Source of the DNA: JAFGHJ01 sp964525555
Lineage (GTDB): Bacteria; Hydrothermota; UBA3072
DNA: 64,000 nt
Assembly (NCBI GenBank): GCA_964525555.1
Contig: CAZGHN010000012.1
Location: 1 to 64,000, forward strand
Reading direction: 5' to 3'
Shown: positions 52,942 through 60,137 of the stretch, piece by piece
Layout: each line of letters starts with the position of its first letter
Position numbering within the stretch: the stretch's first letter is position 1
Notes under the pieces: model-generated
What the model saw: only the letters and a program-made list of their open reading frames with translations
What the model was told of the DNA's origin: nothing
Database searches by the model: none
Translations under genes and position numbers: made by a program

Positions 52942-52970
52942 ATTATATACAAGTTATTTGGCATTGTCAA
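52942..52970 (-). promoter_or_regulatory. tRNA-Leu / tig-clpP-clpX promoter
   Basis: On the minus strand: TTGACA (52970-52965), 17 bases, TATAAT (52947-52942), both perfect. It is the only good promoter before tig, so the protease genes likely depend on it. Confidence 0.8.
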
Positions 52971-53019
52971 CACCTATAAACCCTCTTGCATCAATGAAAA
53001 CAATTAGTATAATCATAAA

Positions 53020-53085
53020 TATAGTAAGTAGAGAGCAGCGAGTAGAAAGTAGATAGAAAAGAACAGGAAGCAGTTAAAAAATAAA
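53020..53085. repeat. Word-like repeat (family D)
   Basis: A phrase of the type tagtaagtagagagcagcga repeated with variation (gtagaaagtagatag, aggaagcagttaaaa) upstream of the Mth938-like gene. Confidence 0.65.
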
Positions 53086-53122
53086 AAATCGATTTGTTTT
53101 TGTTTAAGCAACAAAGATTAAA

Positions 53123-53467
53123 ATGAAAATTGAAAAATATAGTTTCGGCTCAATTACAATAAATGGAAAAGAATACACAAAAGATGTTATTGTTTATCCA
53201 GACACTGTATTTTCTCCCTGGTGGAGAGAAGAAGGACATAGCTTATCATTAAAAGATTTAAAAGAGGTAATAGATTTCAATCCGGACCTTTTAATAATAG
53301 GAACCGGAGCACATGGAATTATGAAAGTACCGGAGGAAATCATAAAAAAGCTCAATGAAAAAAGCATAAAAACTATAATAGCAAAAACCGGCGAAGCGGT
53401 TGAGCTTTATAACAAAAAGGCCCAGGATAATATAAACGTAATTGCTTGCCTGCACCTAACCTGCTAA
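53123..53467 (+). CDS. Mth938/DUF498 domain protein
   Basis: A 114-residue single-domain protein of the Mth938 (DUF498, NDUFAF3-like) fold: IEKYSFGSITINGKEYTKDVIVYPD, SPWWREEGH, PDLLIIGTGAHGIMKVPEEI and AVELYNKKAQDNINVIACLHLTC. Members occur in archaea, bacteria and, as the NDUFAF3 assembly factor, in mitochondria; the bacterial role is not settled. A short single-gene unit between repeats. AAGATTAAA precedes the ATG and no ribosome site is clear. Confidence 0.88.
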   Translation: MKIEKYSFGSITINGKEYTKDVIVYPDTVFSPWWREEGHSLSLKDLKEVIDFNPDLLIIGTGAHGIMKVPEEIIKKLNEKSIKTIIAKTGEAVELYNKKAQDNINVIACLHLTC

Positions 53468-53600
53468 CTAAAAGCAAAAATCAAATATCAAAGAGTAAAA
53501 ATACATGTTAAAGTTCAAAAACAAAAAAAGCCCATCCATATAGAATTAGTACAATTTTACATTTTAATTTGTCATTTTAATTTTTAAATTTTGATATTTC
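53468..53600. repeat. AT-rich word-like repeat (family G)
   Basis: After the Mth938 stop, caaatatcaaagagtaaaa and, further on, cattttaatttgtcatttta phrases form an imperfect inverted arrangement. A second similar block is at 55110-55290; the Wzi-like gene lies between them. Confidence 0.55.
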
Positions 53601-53683
53601 AATTAATAAAGACAACCAAAAAATTATACAACATACTACTTTAAGCGATAAGATTAAGATATTTACTACCAGTAACTTGTGAT

Positions 53684-55000
53684 TTATAAGCTGTATTTTA
53701 ACTTTAACTCAATTGCAGGTAAAATTTTTGTCGTTCCCTCATCATGTTCGTAGTTTTTGAAATATGACACACCGGATGTAAATTCTAAAAGACTCTTATA
53801 CTTTAATACGGTAGCTAAGGTTATTCGCTTCTCTACTATTCCCGCTAGAAAATTTGTGCCTTCAAACTCATTCTCGGGTGATGCGGCTGTCTCCGTATTT
53901 ACGGGCCATGGGGTAGTTATTCTATTCTCACCTTTTCTCGTATACGAAACCATAACTCCGGCTTTTAATAAAGCAACAGGGTGCAAGTATTTAAAAACAA
54001 ACTGATCGTAATCGCACCCAAGGCTGGAACCAAGGGGTATCCCGTAGTCTAAATACCTTTGCCAAACTCTTATGTTGTTATAAGTCCATCTTGACATCAA
54101 ATCATACGAAACAAATACTTCTGAGCCATCAAAAGGTAAATCTTTTCCTTGAATTCCGAGATAAAGTCCTATATGATTTGGCTCTTTCCAGGGATCTGCC
54201 TCATATTGGAAATCGTCTATAAAAAAATCAAAATAGAAAAGAAATTTACCTCTTAAGGCTAACATATCAAAATTCCATAAGATATTGGTATTTTGCTGCC
54301 TGTTATACTGTTCAGCATAATATATTGTAAGAGGAGCCAATAACTCAAAAGGAAAACCTAATGATTCTCCCCCTATAATCATTACTTCGGAAAGAGAAAA
54401 TGCAAGCCAATCGGTTGGTTTTATTTCAATACGGTGTATGCCAATATATCTATTAACGTTTGTTAAATATCCGGAAACAGTATCATCCCAAGCAAATTCT
54501 ACGCCTTCATAATTACCAAGACGGGATATAAAATGCGTAAATGCAATTTTAGATGTTTTGAAAGTGAAACTTAAATAATTTAACGGAATATTCGGAGAAA
54601 GGACTGCATTGTCTTTGAATGCAGGACCTATAGAAAATACATCCTTGCCAAAGGAAAATAACAGCTTATCACTTCTATAAAAAATAGAACCTCTTATAAA
54701 ATCAGCATAAACTCCGAATTTCTTTTTTTTCGGATAAAGAGAATCTCCACCATAGCGCAGATAGGGAGAAAACTCCCCTCCCCACTTTCCAGAGTGATGC
54801 TTAATCGTGGGACAAAATTGGACATAATTTATAGTGTCAACAAAGGAAAATATTGAAAGGTCAATTATATTAGTATCTTCGAATAAAGGCGAAAACCCAT
54901 AGGGAAGATCAACAGAACCCTGTTCTATCCATTTCTGAGCCCTTATAGAGGGATCTGGAAGCAATACAGAGAAGTAACCCATTAAAATTATGAATATCAT
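53684..55000 (-). CDS. Outer-membrane barrel protein, capsule-assembly Wzi-like
   Basis: A 438-residue exported barrel. A short signal (FIILMGYFSVLLP) precedes a long barrel with the Wzi-family core: FSFGKDVFSIGPAFKDNAVLS, PLNYLSFTFKTSKIAFTHFISRLG, RYIGIHRIEIKPTDWLAFSLSEVMIIGG and YYAEQYN. The last residues ELKLKYSL form a terminal strand. Wzi proteins anchor capsule at the cell surface, but broader family members have unknown roles and no capsule genes are adjacent. The promoter is leaderless type. Confidence 0.75.
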   Translation of the reverse strand: MIFIILMGYFSVLLPDPSIRAQKWIEQGSVDLPYGFSPLFEDTNIIDLSIFSFVDTINYVQFCPTIKHHSGKWGGEFSPYLRYGGDSLYPKKKKFGVYADFIRGSIFYRSDKLLFSFGKDVFSIGPAFKDNAVLSPNIPLNYLSFTFKTSKIAFTHFISRLGNYEGVEFAWDDTVSGYLTNVNRYIGIHRIEIKPTDWLAFSLSEVMIIGGESLGFPFELLAPLTIYYAEQYNRQQNTNILWNFDMLALRGKFLFYFDFFIDDFQYEADPWKEPNHIGLYLGIQGKDLPFDGSEVFVSYDLMSRWTYNNIRVWQRYLDYGIPLGSSLGCDYDQFVFKYLHPVALLKAGVMVSYTRKGENRITTPWPVNTETAASPENEFEGTNFLAGIVEKRITLATVLKYKSLLEFTSGVSYFKNYEHDEGTTKILPAIELKLKYSL

Positions 55001-55006
55001 ACAGGA

Positions 55007-55034
55007 AGTATAAAATATACCGTATTTTTGTCAA
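55007..55034 (-). promoter_or_regulatory. Wzi-like gene promoter, leaderless type
   Basis: On the minus strand: TTGACA (55034-55029), 16 bases, TATACT (55012-55007), then six bases (TCCTGT) to the ATG. The -35 is perfect and no ribosome site is possible. Confidence 0.65.
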
Positions 55035-55109
55035 GACCAGATTATCTGCTACATCAATACTTCTCTAATTTTTGGCATATAGATACGAAAAATACAATAC
55101 TGCAAAGCT

Positions 55110-55290
55110 TCTATAATTCAAAAATCAAATTTGAAAATGTAAAATTACAGATTAAAATTCAAAAATTAATTTAAAACACGAATCTTCTAAAATAGCAGAA
55201 ATGTTCTTCCGGTTTTCTAATTTAGAAATTGATATAATTTTATATTTTTATTTGTCATTTTGCTTTTTAATTTTTAATATTTAATTTCCG
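55110..55290. repeat. AT-rich word-like repeat (family G)
   Basis: aatcaaatttgaaaatgtaa on the left and tttttatttgtcattttgct on the right form an imperfect inverted pair around a short unique centre. Much of the gene-free stretch 55035-55364 consists of this block; otherwise I see nothing there. Confidence 0.55.
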
Positions 55291-55364
55291 TAGGTAACAT
55301 AACCAAACTAAATAGACAAAAGATCAAAGAGTTGTCTAACTATATCACAAAGACTAGACCATAC

Positions 55365-55392
55365 TTGACAAACAAAAATGTAATAATATATT
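55365..55392 (+). promoter_or_regulatory. Candidate tRNA-Arg / eno promoter
   Basis: TTGACA (55365-55370), 16 bases, TATATT (55387-55392). The start near 55399 would give about 70 bases before the tRNA. Nearer, weaker boxes exist (TTGACT at 55403 and TATAAT at 55452-55457), so the exact start is uncertain. Confidence 0.6.
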
Positions 55393-55468
55393 CGAGTGAT
55401 TGACTTGAAATGTTAAAATTTACAAGGTTCTAACTTAAAATATTAGTAATTTATAATAAATAGAAATT

Positions 55469-55542
55469 GCGCCCGTAGCTCAACTGGACAGAGTAGCGGA
55501 CTTCGGATCCGCTGGTTGAAGGTTCGAATCCTTCCGGGCGTA
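55469..55542 (+). tRNA. tRNA-Arg (TCG)
   Basis: A 74-nucleotide tRNA. Acceptor GCGCCCG pairs with CGGGCGT (G1-U72), discriminator A73. The anticodon stem GCGGA/TCCGC encloses CTTCGGA, anticodon TCG. The T arm is GAAGG-TTCGAAT-CCTTC. CCA is not encoded. The enolase ATG follows 23 bases later. Confidence 0.95.
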
Positions 55543-55565
55543 GATAAAAATTGAGGAGGAAAAAA

Positions 55566-56819
55566 ATGAGAATAGTTGATATTAAAGCAAGAGAAATCAT
55601 CGATTCAAGAGGAAACCCCACTATAGAAGCCGAATGTATTCTAGAATCAGGCATTACTGGTAGAGCTGCTGTTCCATCCGGTGCTTCGACAGGTACAAGA
55701 GAAGCCCTAGAACTTCGAGATAACGATAAAAAAAGATATGGCGGAAAAGGTGTTCTTAAAGCGGTTAACAATGCAAAAAACATAATAGGACAAGAAATCG
55801 TAGGTAAAAATTGTCTCGATCAAAGATTTATAGACATGACCATGTGTAATATGGACGGTACCGAAAATAAAAGTAAACTTGGAGCTAATGCAATTCTTGC
55901 CATTTCTATGGCGGTTGCAAGAGCAGCAAGTAATTTTCTAAATATACCTCTTTATAGGTACCTCGGGGGAACAAATGCATGTCAAATTCCAGTACCTCTT
56001 TGTAATATCTTAAATGGAGGACAACATGCGGATAACAACCTAGATATCCAGGAATACATGATAGCTCCGTTAGGGCTACCTAATTTCAAAGAAGCAATAA
56101 GAGCAGCTAGTGAAGTTTTCCATACCTTAAAGAAAATTCTTGCTACTAAAAAATATGCAACCAGTGTAGGAGATGAAGGCGGGTTCGCACCAAATCTTTC
56201 AACCAATGAAGAGGCATTAAGCTTGGTACTTGAATCAATTGAAAAAGCGGGATATAAAGCAGGAACAGAAATATCTATCGCTCTCGATTCTGCTGCTTCT
56301 GAATTCTATAAAAAAGGTTCCTATAGCTTCGGAGGAGATTCTTTATCCTCAAAAGACATAATCTCCGTATACAAAGATTGGGTTAAGAAATACCCAATAA
56401 TTTCGATCGAAGATGGCCTCTCTGAAGCTGACTGGGATGGTTGGGAGATGTTAACAAAAGAATTAGGAGATAAAATACAGATTGTCGGAGATGACATTTT
56501 TGTAACAAATACTTCAATAATCCAAAAAGGTATAGATAAAAACGTAAGTAACTCGGTATTAATTAAACTTAACCAAATTGGAACCGTTACCGAAACTATT
56601 GAGGCGATTCAGATGGCAAAGAACAATGGTTGGACAGCTGTTGTTTCACACCGTTCCGGAGAAACCGCAGATACATTTATATCTCATCTTGCTGTCGGAT
56701 TAAATACTGGCCAAATAAAAACTGGTTCCCTATCAAGAAGCGAAAGGTTAGAAAAATACAATGAATTACTTCGGATCGAAGAGGAATTAGGCGATGCCGC
56801 GAGGTTCGAAGCGTTCTAA
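55566..56819 (+). CDS. eno: Enolase
   Basis: Glycolytic enzyme interconverting 2-phosphoglycerate and phosphoenolpyruvate. The 417-residue form starts at ATG 55566 after GAGGAGG; a TTG at 55551 lies inside that ribosome site and is not used. Motifs: AREIIDSRGNPT, AVPSGASTGTREALELRD, GDEGGFAP, SIEDGLSEADWDGW, GDDIFVTN and SHRSGETADTFI, covering the Mg ligands and the catalytic Lys region. There is no promoter between it and tRNA-Arg. The end overlaps ftsB by 26 bases. Confidence 0.97.
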   Translation: MRIVDIKAREIIDSRGNPTIEAECILESGITGRAAVPSGASTGTREALELRDNDKKRYGGKGVLKAVNNAKNIIGQEIVGKNCLDQRFIDMTMCNMDGTENKSKLGANAILAISMAVARAASNFLNIPLYRYLGGTNACQIPVPLCNILNGGQHADNNLDIQEYMIAPLGLPNFKEAIRAASEVFHTLKKILATKKYATSVGDEGGFAPNLSTNEEALSLVLESIEKAGYKAGTEISIALDSAASEFYKKGSYSFGGDSLSSKDIISVYKDWVKKYPIISIEDGLSEADWDGWEMLTKELGDKIQIVGDDIFVTNTSIIQKGIDKNVSNSVLIKLNQIGTVTETIEAIQMAKNNGWTAVVSHRSGETADTFISHLAVGLNTGQIKTGSLSRSERLEKYNELLRIEEELGDAARFEAF

Positions 56820-57105
56820 GACGCTAATAAAGAAGAACTTAAAAAAGATTCTTTGGTTTTTAATAATATGTGGAATTACATACTATCTTTTTTTTGGAGC
56901 TTATGGTTTTATAAATATTGCTAAACTAAAAAGAAGAGAGAATAAACTAAAGAAGGAAAAGCAGAAGCTGCAAAAAAGACAAGCAGCCTTGCTTGATTCC
57001 TTAAAAAAGATAAAAAGCGACACTTTTCTTCTTGAAAAAATCGCCAGGGAAAAAATGGGTATGATAAAACCAGGAGATACTGTAATAATATATGACGAAA
57101 AATAA
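56794..57105 (+). CDS. ftsB: Septum formation initiator, FtsB/DivIC-like
   Basis: A 103-residue bitopic division protein. A basic cytoplasmic start is followed by a helix (about 17-38), then a coiled coil (KLKRRENKLKKEKQKLQKRQAALLDSLKKI) and the typical LEKIAREKMGMIKPGDTVIIY end of the FtsB/DivIC/FtsL group. The eno-ftsB order is widely conserved. It overlaps the eno 3' end in another frame. Confidence 0.9.
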   Translation: MPRGSKRSKTLIKKNLKKILWFLIICGITYYLFFGAYGFINIAKLKRRENKLKKEKQKLQKRQAALLDSLKKIKSDTFLLEKIAREKMGMIKPGDTVIIYDEK

Positions 57106-57215
57106 CATAGAAGCTAGAAGCAAGGAGTTAGTAGCTAGAATCTCATCCCACCCCAAAAAACCTTGTCTAAGTTGTTTTATTCTGACTTCTAACTTCCAAC
57201 TCCTAACTTCTTTAT
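57106..57215. repeat. Word-like repeats (family H, inverted pair)
   Basis: agctagaagcaaggagttag and, about 60 bases later, gacttctaacttccaactcc are the two orientations of the same wording, separated by cccaccccaaaaaacc (I). They begin right after the ftsB stop. A further copy of the second wording is near 61320. Confidence 0.65.
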
Positions 57216-57284
57216 TAAAAATAAATGCACAGTGAAAAGAAACACCGAGTAAACAGAAAAAAAGTGAGATTTTTCGAGTAATAA

Positions 57285-57632
57285 ATGATTGGTATAGATA
57301 TCGTTAATATAGAAAGAATGGACAGAATTATTAATCGCTGGGGAGATACTTTTCTAGATAAAATCTTCACAACAAAAGAAAAAGAATATTGTAGTAGCAA
57401 AAGTAATAAAAATCAGTGCTATGCAGTAAGATTAGCTGTAAAAGAATCATTTTATAAAGCAAGAAATCATATCTACGGTTGGAAAGCAATTGAAGTCACA
57501 ACAGGTGGAAAACCTTTGATTAAAATATTAAATGAAGATTTAAAAGCTGAAATGAAGGGAATTAATACACACGTTTCTTTATCGCATACAGTAGATAACG
57601 CAATTGCTGTGGTATTTTTAACAAAAGACTAA
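57285..57632 (+). CDS. acpS: Holo-[acyl-carrier-protein] synthase AcpS
   Basis: Transfers phosphopantetheine from CoA to acyl carrier protein. The 115-residue length is typical. GIDIVNIERM (about 3-12) holds the Mg-binding Asp, AVRLAVKESFYKA (about 46-58) the second conserved acidic site, and HVSLSHTVDNAIAVV closes the fold. No ribosome site precedes the ATG. Confidence 0.92.
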   Translation: MIGIDIVNIERMDRIINRWGDTFLDKIFTTKEKEYCSSKSNKNQCYAVRLAVKESFYKARNHIYGWKAIEVTTGGKPLIKILNEDLKAEMKGINTHVSLSHTVDNAIAVVFLTKD

Positions 57633-57635
57633 TTG

Positions 57636-57745
57636 TAGATTCCTTTAATTGTTGTTAAATGGTTAATAGAAATTTAGGACTTGGTATTTAGATAAAATAA
57701 ATAAAAAAAATTGTGTGGTTTATGTAGTTTATTCCCTGTTAATCT
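57636..57745. repeat. Word-like repeats (families F, C)
   Basis: ttgttgttaaatggttaata (F) and gtgtggtttatgtagtttat (C) fill the gap between the convergent acpS and macrodomain genes. Confidence 0.5.
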
Positions 57746-57752
57746 ACTTTTC

Positions 57753-58298
57753 TTAAATTTTTTCTTCGTCTTCTAAATTTTTTAGTTGCTCTTCGAAAAT
57801 ATTATATGCTTTATCTTCAAAAAGTACAAATTGAATTAACTTAATTGAAGAAAGATTTTCGACTGTTTCGGAGACGGCCTTAACTGCTATTTCGGCTCCC
57901 TCTTCAAGCGGATAACCAAATGCCCCGGTTGAAATAGCCGGGAATGATATAGATTTTATATCATGTTTATCTGCAATGGCAAGAGAATTACTGTAGCAAG
58001 CATATAACATTTCCGGATCTTCATGTCGGCTTGCCCACACAGGACCAACAGTATGAACAACCCATTTTGCAGGTAATTTATATCCTTTAGTAATAACGGC
58101 TTCTCCGGTTTCACAACGTCCGATTTTTTTACATTCTTCCCAGAGTCCGGTCCCCGCTTCAGAATGAATTGCCCCTGCTACTCCCCCACCCGGGGAAAGC
58201 CTTTTATTTGCAGCATTAACTATAGCATCAGTATTCTGCTCGGTTATATCTCCTTTTATAATTTTTATTATAACTCCCTTATATTCTATTGCGTACAT
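57753..58298 (-). CDS. Macrodomain protein (ADP-ribose hydrolase/deacetylase type)
   Basis: A 181-residue single macrodomain. IIKGDITEQNTDAIVNAANKRLSPGGGVAGAIHSEAG is the ADP-ribose site of the MacroD/YmdB class, with the Asn-Ala-Ala-Asn and GGGVAGAIH loops; SFPAISTGAFGYPLEEGAEIA is the second loop. Likely removes ADP-ribose from proteins or deacetylates O-acetyl-ADP-ribose. AAAGGAGG precedes the ATG. No ADP-ribosyltransferase or sirtuin is nearby. Confidence 0.9.
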   Translation of the reverse strand: MYAIEYKGVIIKIIKGDITEQNTDAIVNAANKRLSPGGGVAGAIHSEAGTGLWEECKKIGRCETGEAVITKGYKLPAKWVVHTVGPVWASRHEDPEMLYACYSNSLAIADKHDIKSISFPAISTGAFGYPLEEGAEIAVKAVSETVENLSSIKLIQFVLFEDKAYNIFEEQLKNLEDEEKI

Positions 58299-58561
58299 AG
58301 AACCTCCTTTTAAATAAGATAATCCTTATTAAAAAATATTCAAGGGAAAAACTTACAAAATTCATAATTATATAATATACTTTATATTTTGAAATCCGAT
58401 CATTAACTTAAAAATTCTTCCACGAAATTTTATATTTGGCTATAATATCAACCTAAAATAACAATAATTAACTTCCTAATATCTGCTCTACGCCTACTAA
58501 AAATTAAAAAATTCTCGGAAACAAATTATTTAATCTTAATTATTTTAAGGCTTTTCAAATA

Positions 58562-58590
58562 TTGACAAAATAGTAATTTGTTATTATAAT
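58562..58590 (+). promoter_or_regulatory. rex promoter
   Basis: TTGACA (58562-58567), 17 bases, TATAAT (58585-58590), both perfect. The start near 58597 leaves a short leader holding the GAGGTG site. The rest of the gap 58299-58561 is AT-rich with no clear feature beyond a degenerate family-D phrase near 58480-58500. Confidence 0.75.
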
Positions 58591-58595
58591 CACAA
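58578..58595 (+). promoter_or_regulatory. Candidate Rex operator (autoregulation)
   Basis: TTGTTA-TTATAA-TCACAA is an 18-base match to the Rex operator pattern TTGTGA-N6-TCACAA, with one mismatch in the left half-site. It covers the rex -10 box, so bound Rex would block its own transcription until NADH rises. Confidence 0.6.
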
Positions 58596-58608
58596 AGTGA
58601 GGTGAAAA

Positions 58609-59259
58609 ATTATAAATAAATCAGAAGTTCCAGATGAAGTAATAAACAGATTGTATATATATGCAAGATGTCTAGAAAACTTTTGTGAAGAAAACAAAGA
58701 AAGTTTCTCTTCGGATGATATTGCAGACAGATTAAATATAAAACCAACGCTTGTAAGAAAAGATTTTTCTTATATTGGTTCTATGGGAAAACGCGGCGTT
58801 GGATATAATACTGATGACGTTCTTAAAGAGATAAAAGAAATAGCTTTTCCCAGTAAAGAAACTAATGTAGCGTTGATTGGGGTGGGAAAACTTGGTTCAG
58901 CACTTCTCAACTTTTATGGATTTAAAACTCAAGGATTTAAAATATCTCTGGCATTTGATAAAGATCGAAGAAAAATCGGAAGTCAAGTCAGTGGAGTTAA
59001 AATTGATGATATTGAAATTTTTAATAAAAAAATAAAAAAAGAAGGCATAAAAATAGCTATAATTGCGGTTCCTTCTGAAGAAATAGTTAAAGTAATAAAT
59101 AAAATTAAGAATTCTCCCATCAAAGCAATACTAAATTTTACGCCATCTTACCTTTCTTCTCTCAATGACTTTTCGAATCATTTTATTGTTAGAAACATTG
59201 ACCTCTCTTCAGAATTAGCACGTCTCAGTTATTATCTCTCGGAAAAAGAAAACACATAA
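58609..59259 (+). CDS. rex: Redox-sensing transcriptional repressor Rex, probable ATT start
   Basis: NADH/NAD+-responsive repressor. The winged-helix domain has FSSDDIADRLNIKPTLVRKDFSYIGSMGKRGVGYN; the Rossmann domain has NVALIGVGKLGSALLNF. The first ATG/GTG/TTG in frame (TTG 58651) would cut off NKSEVPDEVINRL, which aligns with the normal Rex N terminus. The frame opens after TGA at 58603-58605, leaving only ATT (58609) or ATA (58612) behind the GAGGTG site (58599-58604). I annotate ATT, giving 216 residues, normal for Rex. Confidence 0.85.
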   Translation: MINKSEVPDEVINRLYIYARCLENFCEENKESFSSDDIADRLNIKPTLVRKDFSYIGSMGKRGVGYNTDDVLKEIKEIAFPSKETNVALIGVGKLGSALLNFYGFKTQGFKISLAFDKDRRKIGSQVSGVKIDDIEIFNKKIKKEGIKIAIIAVPSEEIVKVINKIKNSPIKAILNFTPSYLSSLNDFSNHFIVRNIDLSSELARLSYYLSEKENT

Positions 59260-59261
59260 GA

Positions 59262-59410
59262 ATAGCCACGAAGACACTAAGGCACGAAGTTTTTTACTGT
59301 CTTTTTTTCAATTCATAATTCAAAATTCAAAACTCTTGACGTTCAAAATTTTTAATTCTTGACTCACGACTGAATATTTTGTTTTCTAAATCCTATATCC
59401 TAAATCCCAA
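59262..59410. repeat. Word-like repeats (families A, G, E)
   Basis: Starting two bases after the rex stop: gccacgaagacactaaggca (A), aattcataattcaaaattca (G), ttcttgactcacgactgaat (E) and cctatatcctaaatccca. The block ends at the stop of the convergent lipoprotein gene. Confidence 0.65.
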
Positions 59411-59417
59411 ATCCTGA

Positions 59418-59951
59418 TTACGGGTTGAGTATTCCGTAAATCACTATAAACCATCTTAACTCGAGAAAATTTTCTATATCGAGATCGGTTTCATCTTCTC
59501 CTTCTTGAACATCGATACGATCAGGCAGAGAATATACAAAAGTAGTGTCTCCGCCTCCAACTAAAGGAATATTCATAGTAGTATCCGTATGTCCGTAGAA
59601 CCCAACATGATCCAGAGTATCAAGTTCATCGAGAGTTTCACCATCATCTACTACTGCAAGAAAGTAAGTTTGACCAAAAGACAGCATTGTAATACTATAT
59701 AAACTATCATTACCTATCGAAATATCAAAACCTCTAAGGATGTCGGCATCACGTAACGAAACCTCATCAATTCCTTCTATGGCATTTAAATAATCCGTTA
59801 ATTCCAAATCTCCTTTGACCGCGATGACAACTTTGCAGTTATCCGCATAAACTTTGCCGGAAACTCTTGTAATAATTTCTTCAATCTCTTCACAGTTAAT
59901 AAAAAATACACAAAACATTACTAATACTATACTCAATTTTTTCATAGCCAT
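59418..59951 (-). CDS. Hypothetical lipoprotein
   Basis: A 177-residue lipoprotein. ATG 59951 follows AGAGGTG at a suitable distance and begins a lipoprotein signal MAMKKLSIVLVMFCVFFINC with lipobox FINC. The mature part is acidic and looks like a carboxypeptidase-regulatory or transthyretin-type beta domain (VSGKVYADNCKVVIAVKGDLEL, SLYSITMLSFGQTYFLAVVDDGETLD), followed by TDTTMNIPLVGGGDTTFVYSLPDRIDV. No family is named with confidence. Confidence 0.65.
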   Translation of the reverse strand: MAMKKLSIVLVMFCVFFINCEEIEEIITRVSGKVYADNCKVVIAVKGDLELTDYLNAIEGIDEVSLRDADILRGFDISIGNDSLYSITMLSFGQTYFLAVVDDGETLDELDTLDHVGFYGHTDTTMNIPLVGGGDTTFVYSLPDRIDVQEGEDETDLDIENFLELRWFIVIYGILNP

Positions 59952-59996
59952 AATAAACACCTCTCTTAAGTTTTATTATATTCTCTACTTATATTA

Positions 59997-60024
59997 ATTT
60001 TACCTATTTTTTTCGCTGTGTCAA
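59997..60024 (-). promoter_or_regulatory. Promoter of the 59418-59951 lipoprotein gene
   Basis: On the minus strand: TTGACA (60024-60019), 16 bases, TAAAAT (60002-59997). The leader is about 39 bases and carries AGAGGTG. Confidence 0.65.
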
Positions 60025-60054
60025 CATATGAATTTCGTTAAGGATTATTTGGAT

Positions 60055-60085
60055 AAAAAAAGAGGAGAGCTAACACACTCTCCTC
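60055..60085 (-). terminator. Intrinsic terminator of the OmpA-like gene
   Basis: On the minus strand, GAGGAGAG (60085-60078), an eight-base loop, CTCTCCTC (60069-60062), then seven T (60061-60055). It lies about 50 bases beyond the stop of the OmpA-like lipoprotein gene and is the clearest Rho-independent terminator in the window. Confidence 0.85.
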
Positions 60086-60137
60086 CCTCTTAACACTAAT
60101 TAAAATTCTTGTGCTTTAAGTTGTTACTAAATTTTAA

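Noticed and set aside
55332..55350. Second Rex-operator-like sequence (TTGT...TCACAA) ahead of tRNA-Arg/eno
   Set aside because: The inter-half-site spacing is one base too long and only TTGT/ACAA are symmetric; too weak to annotate.
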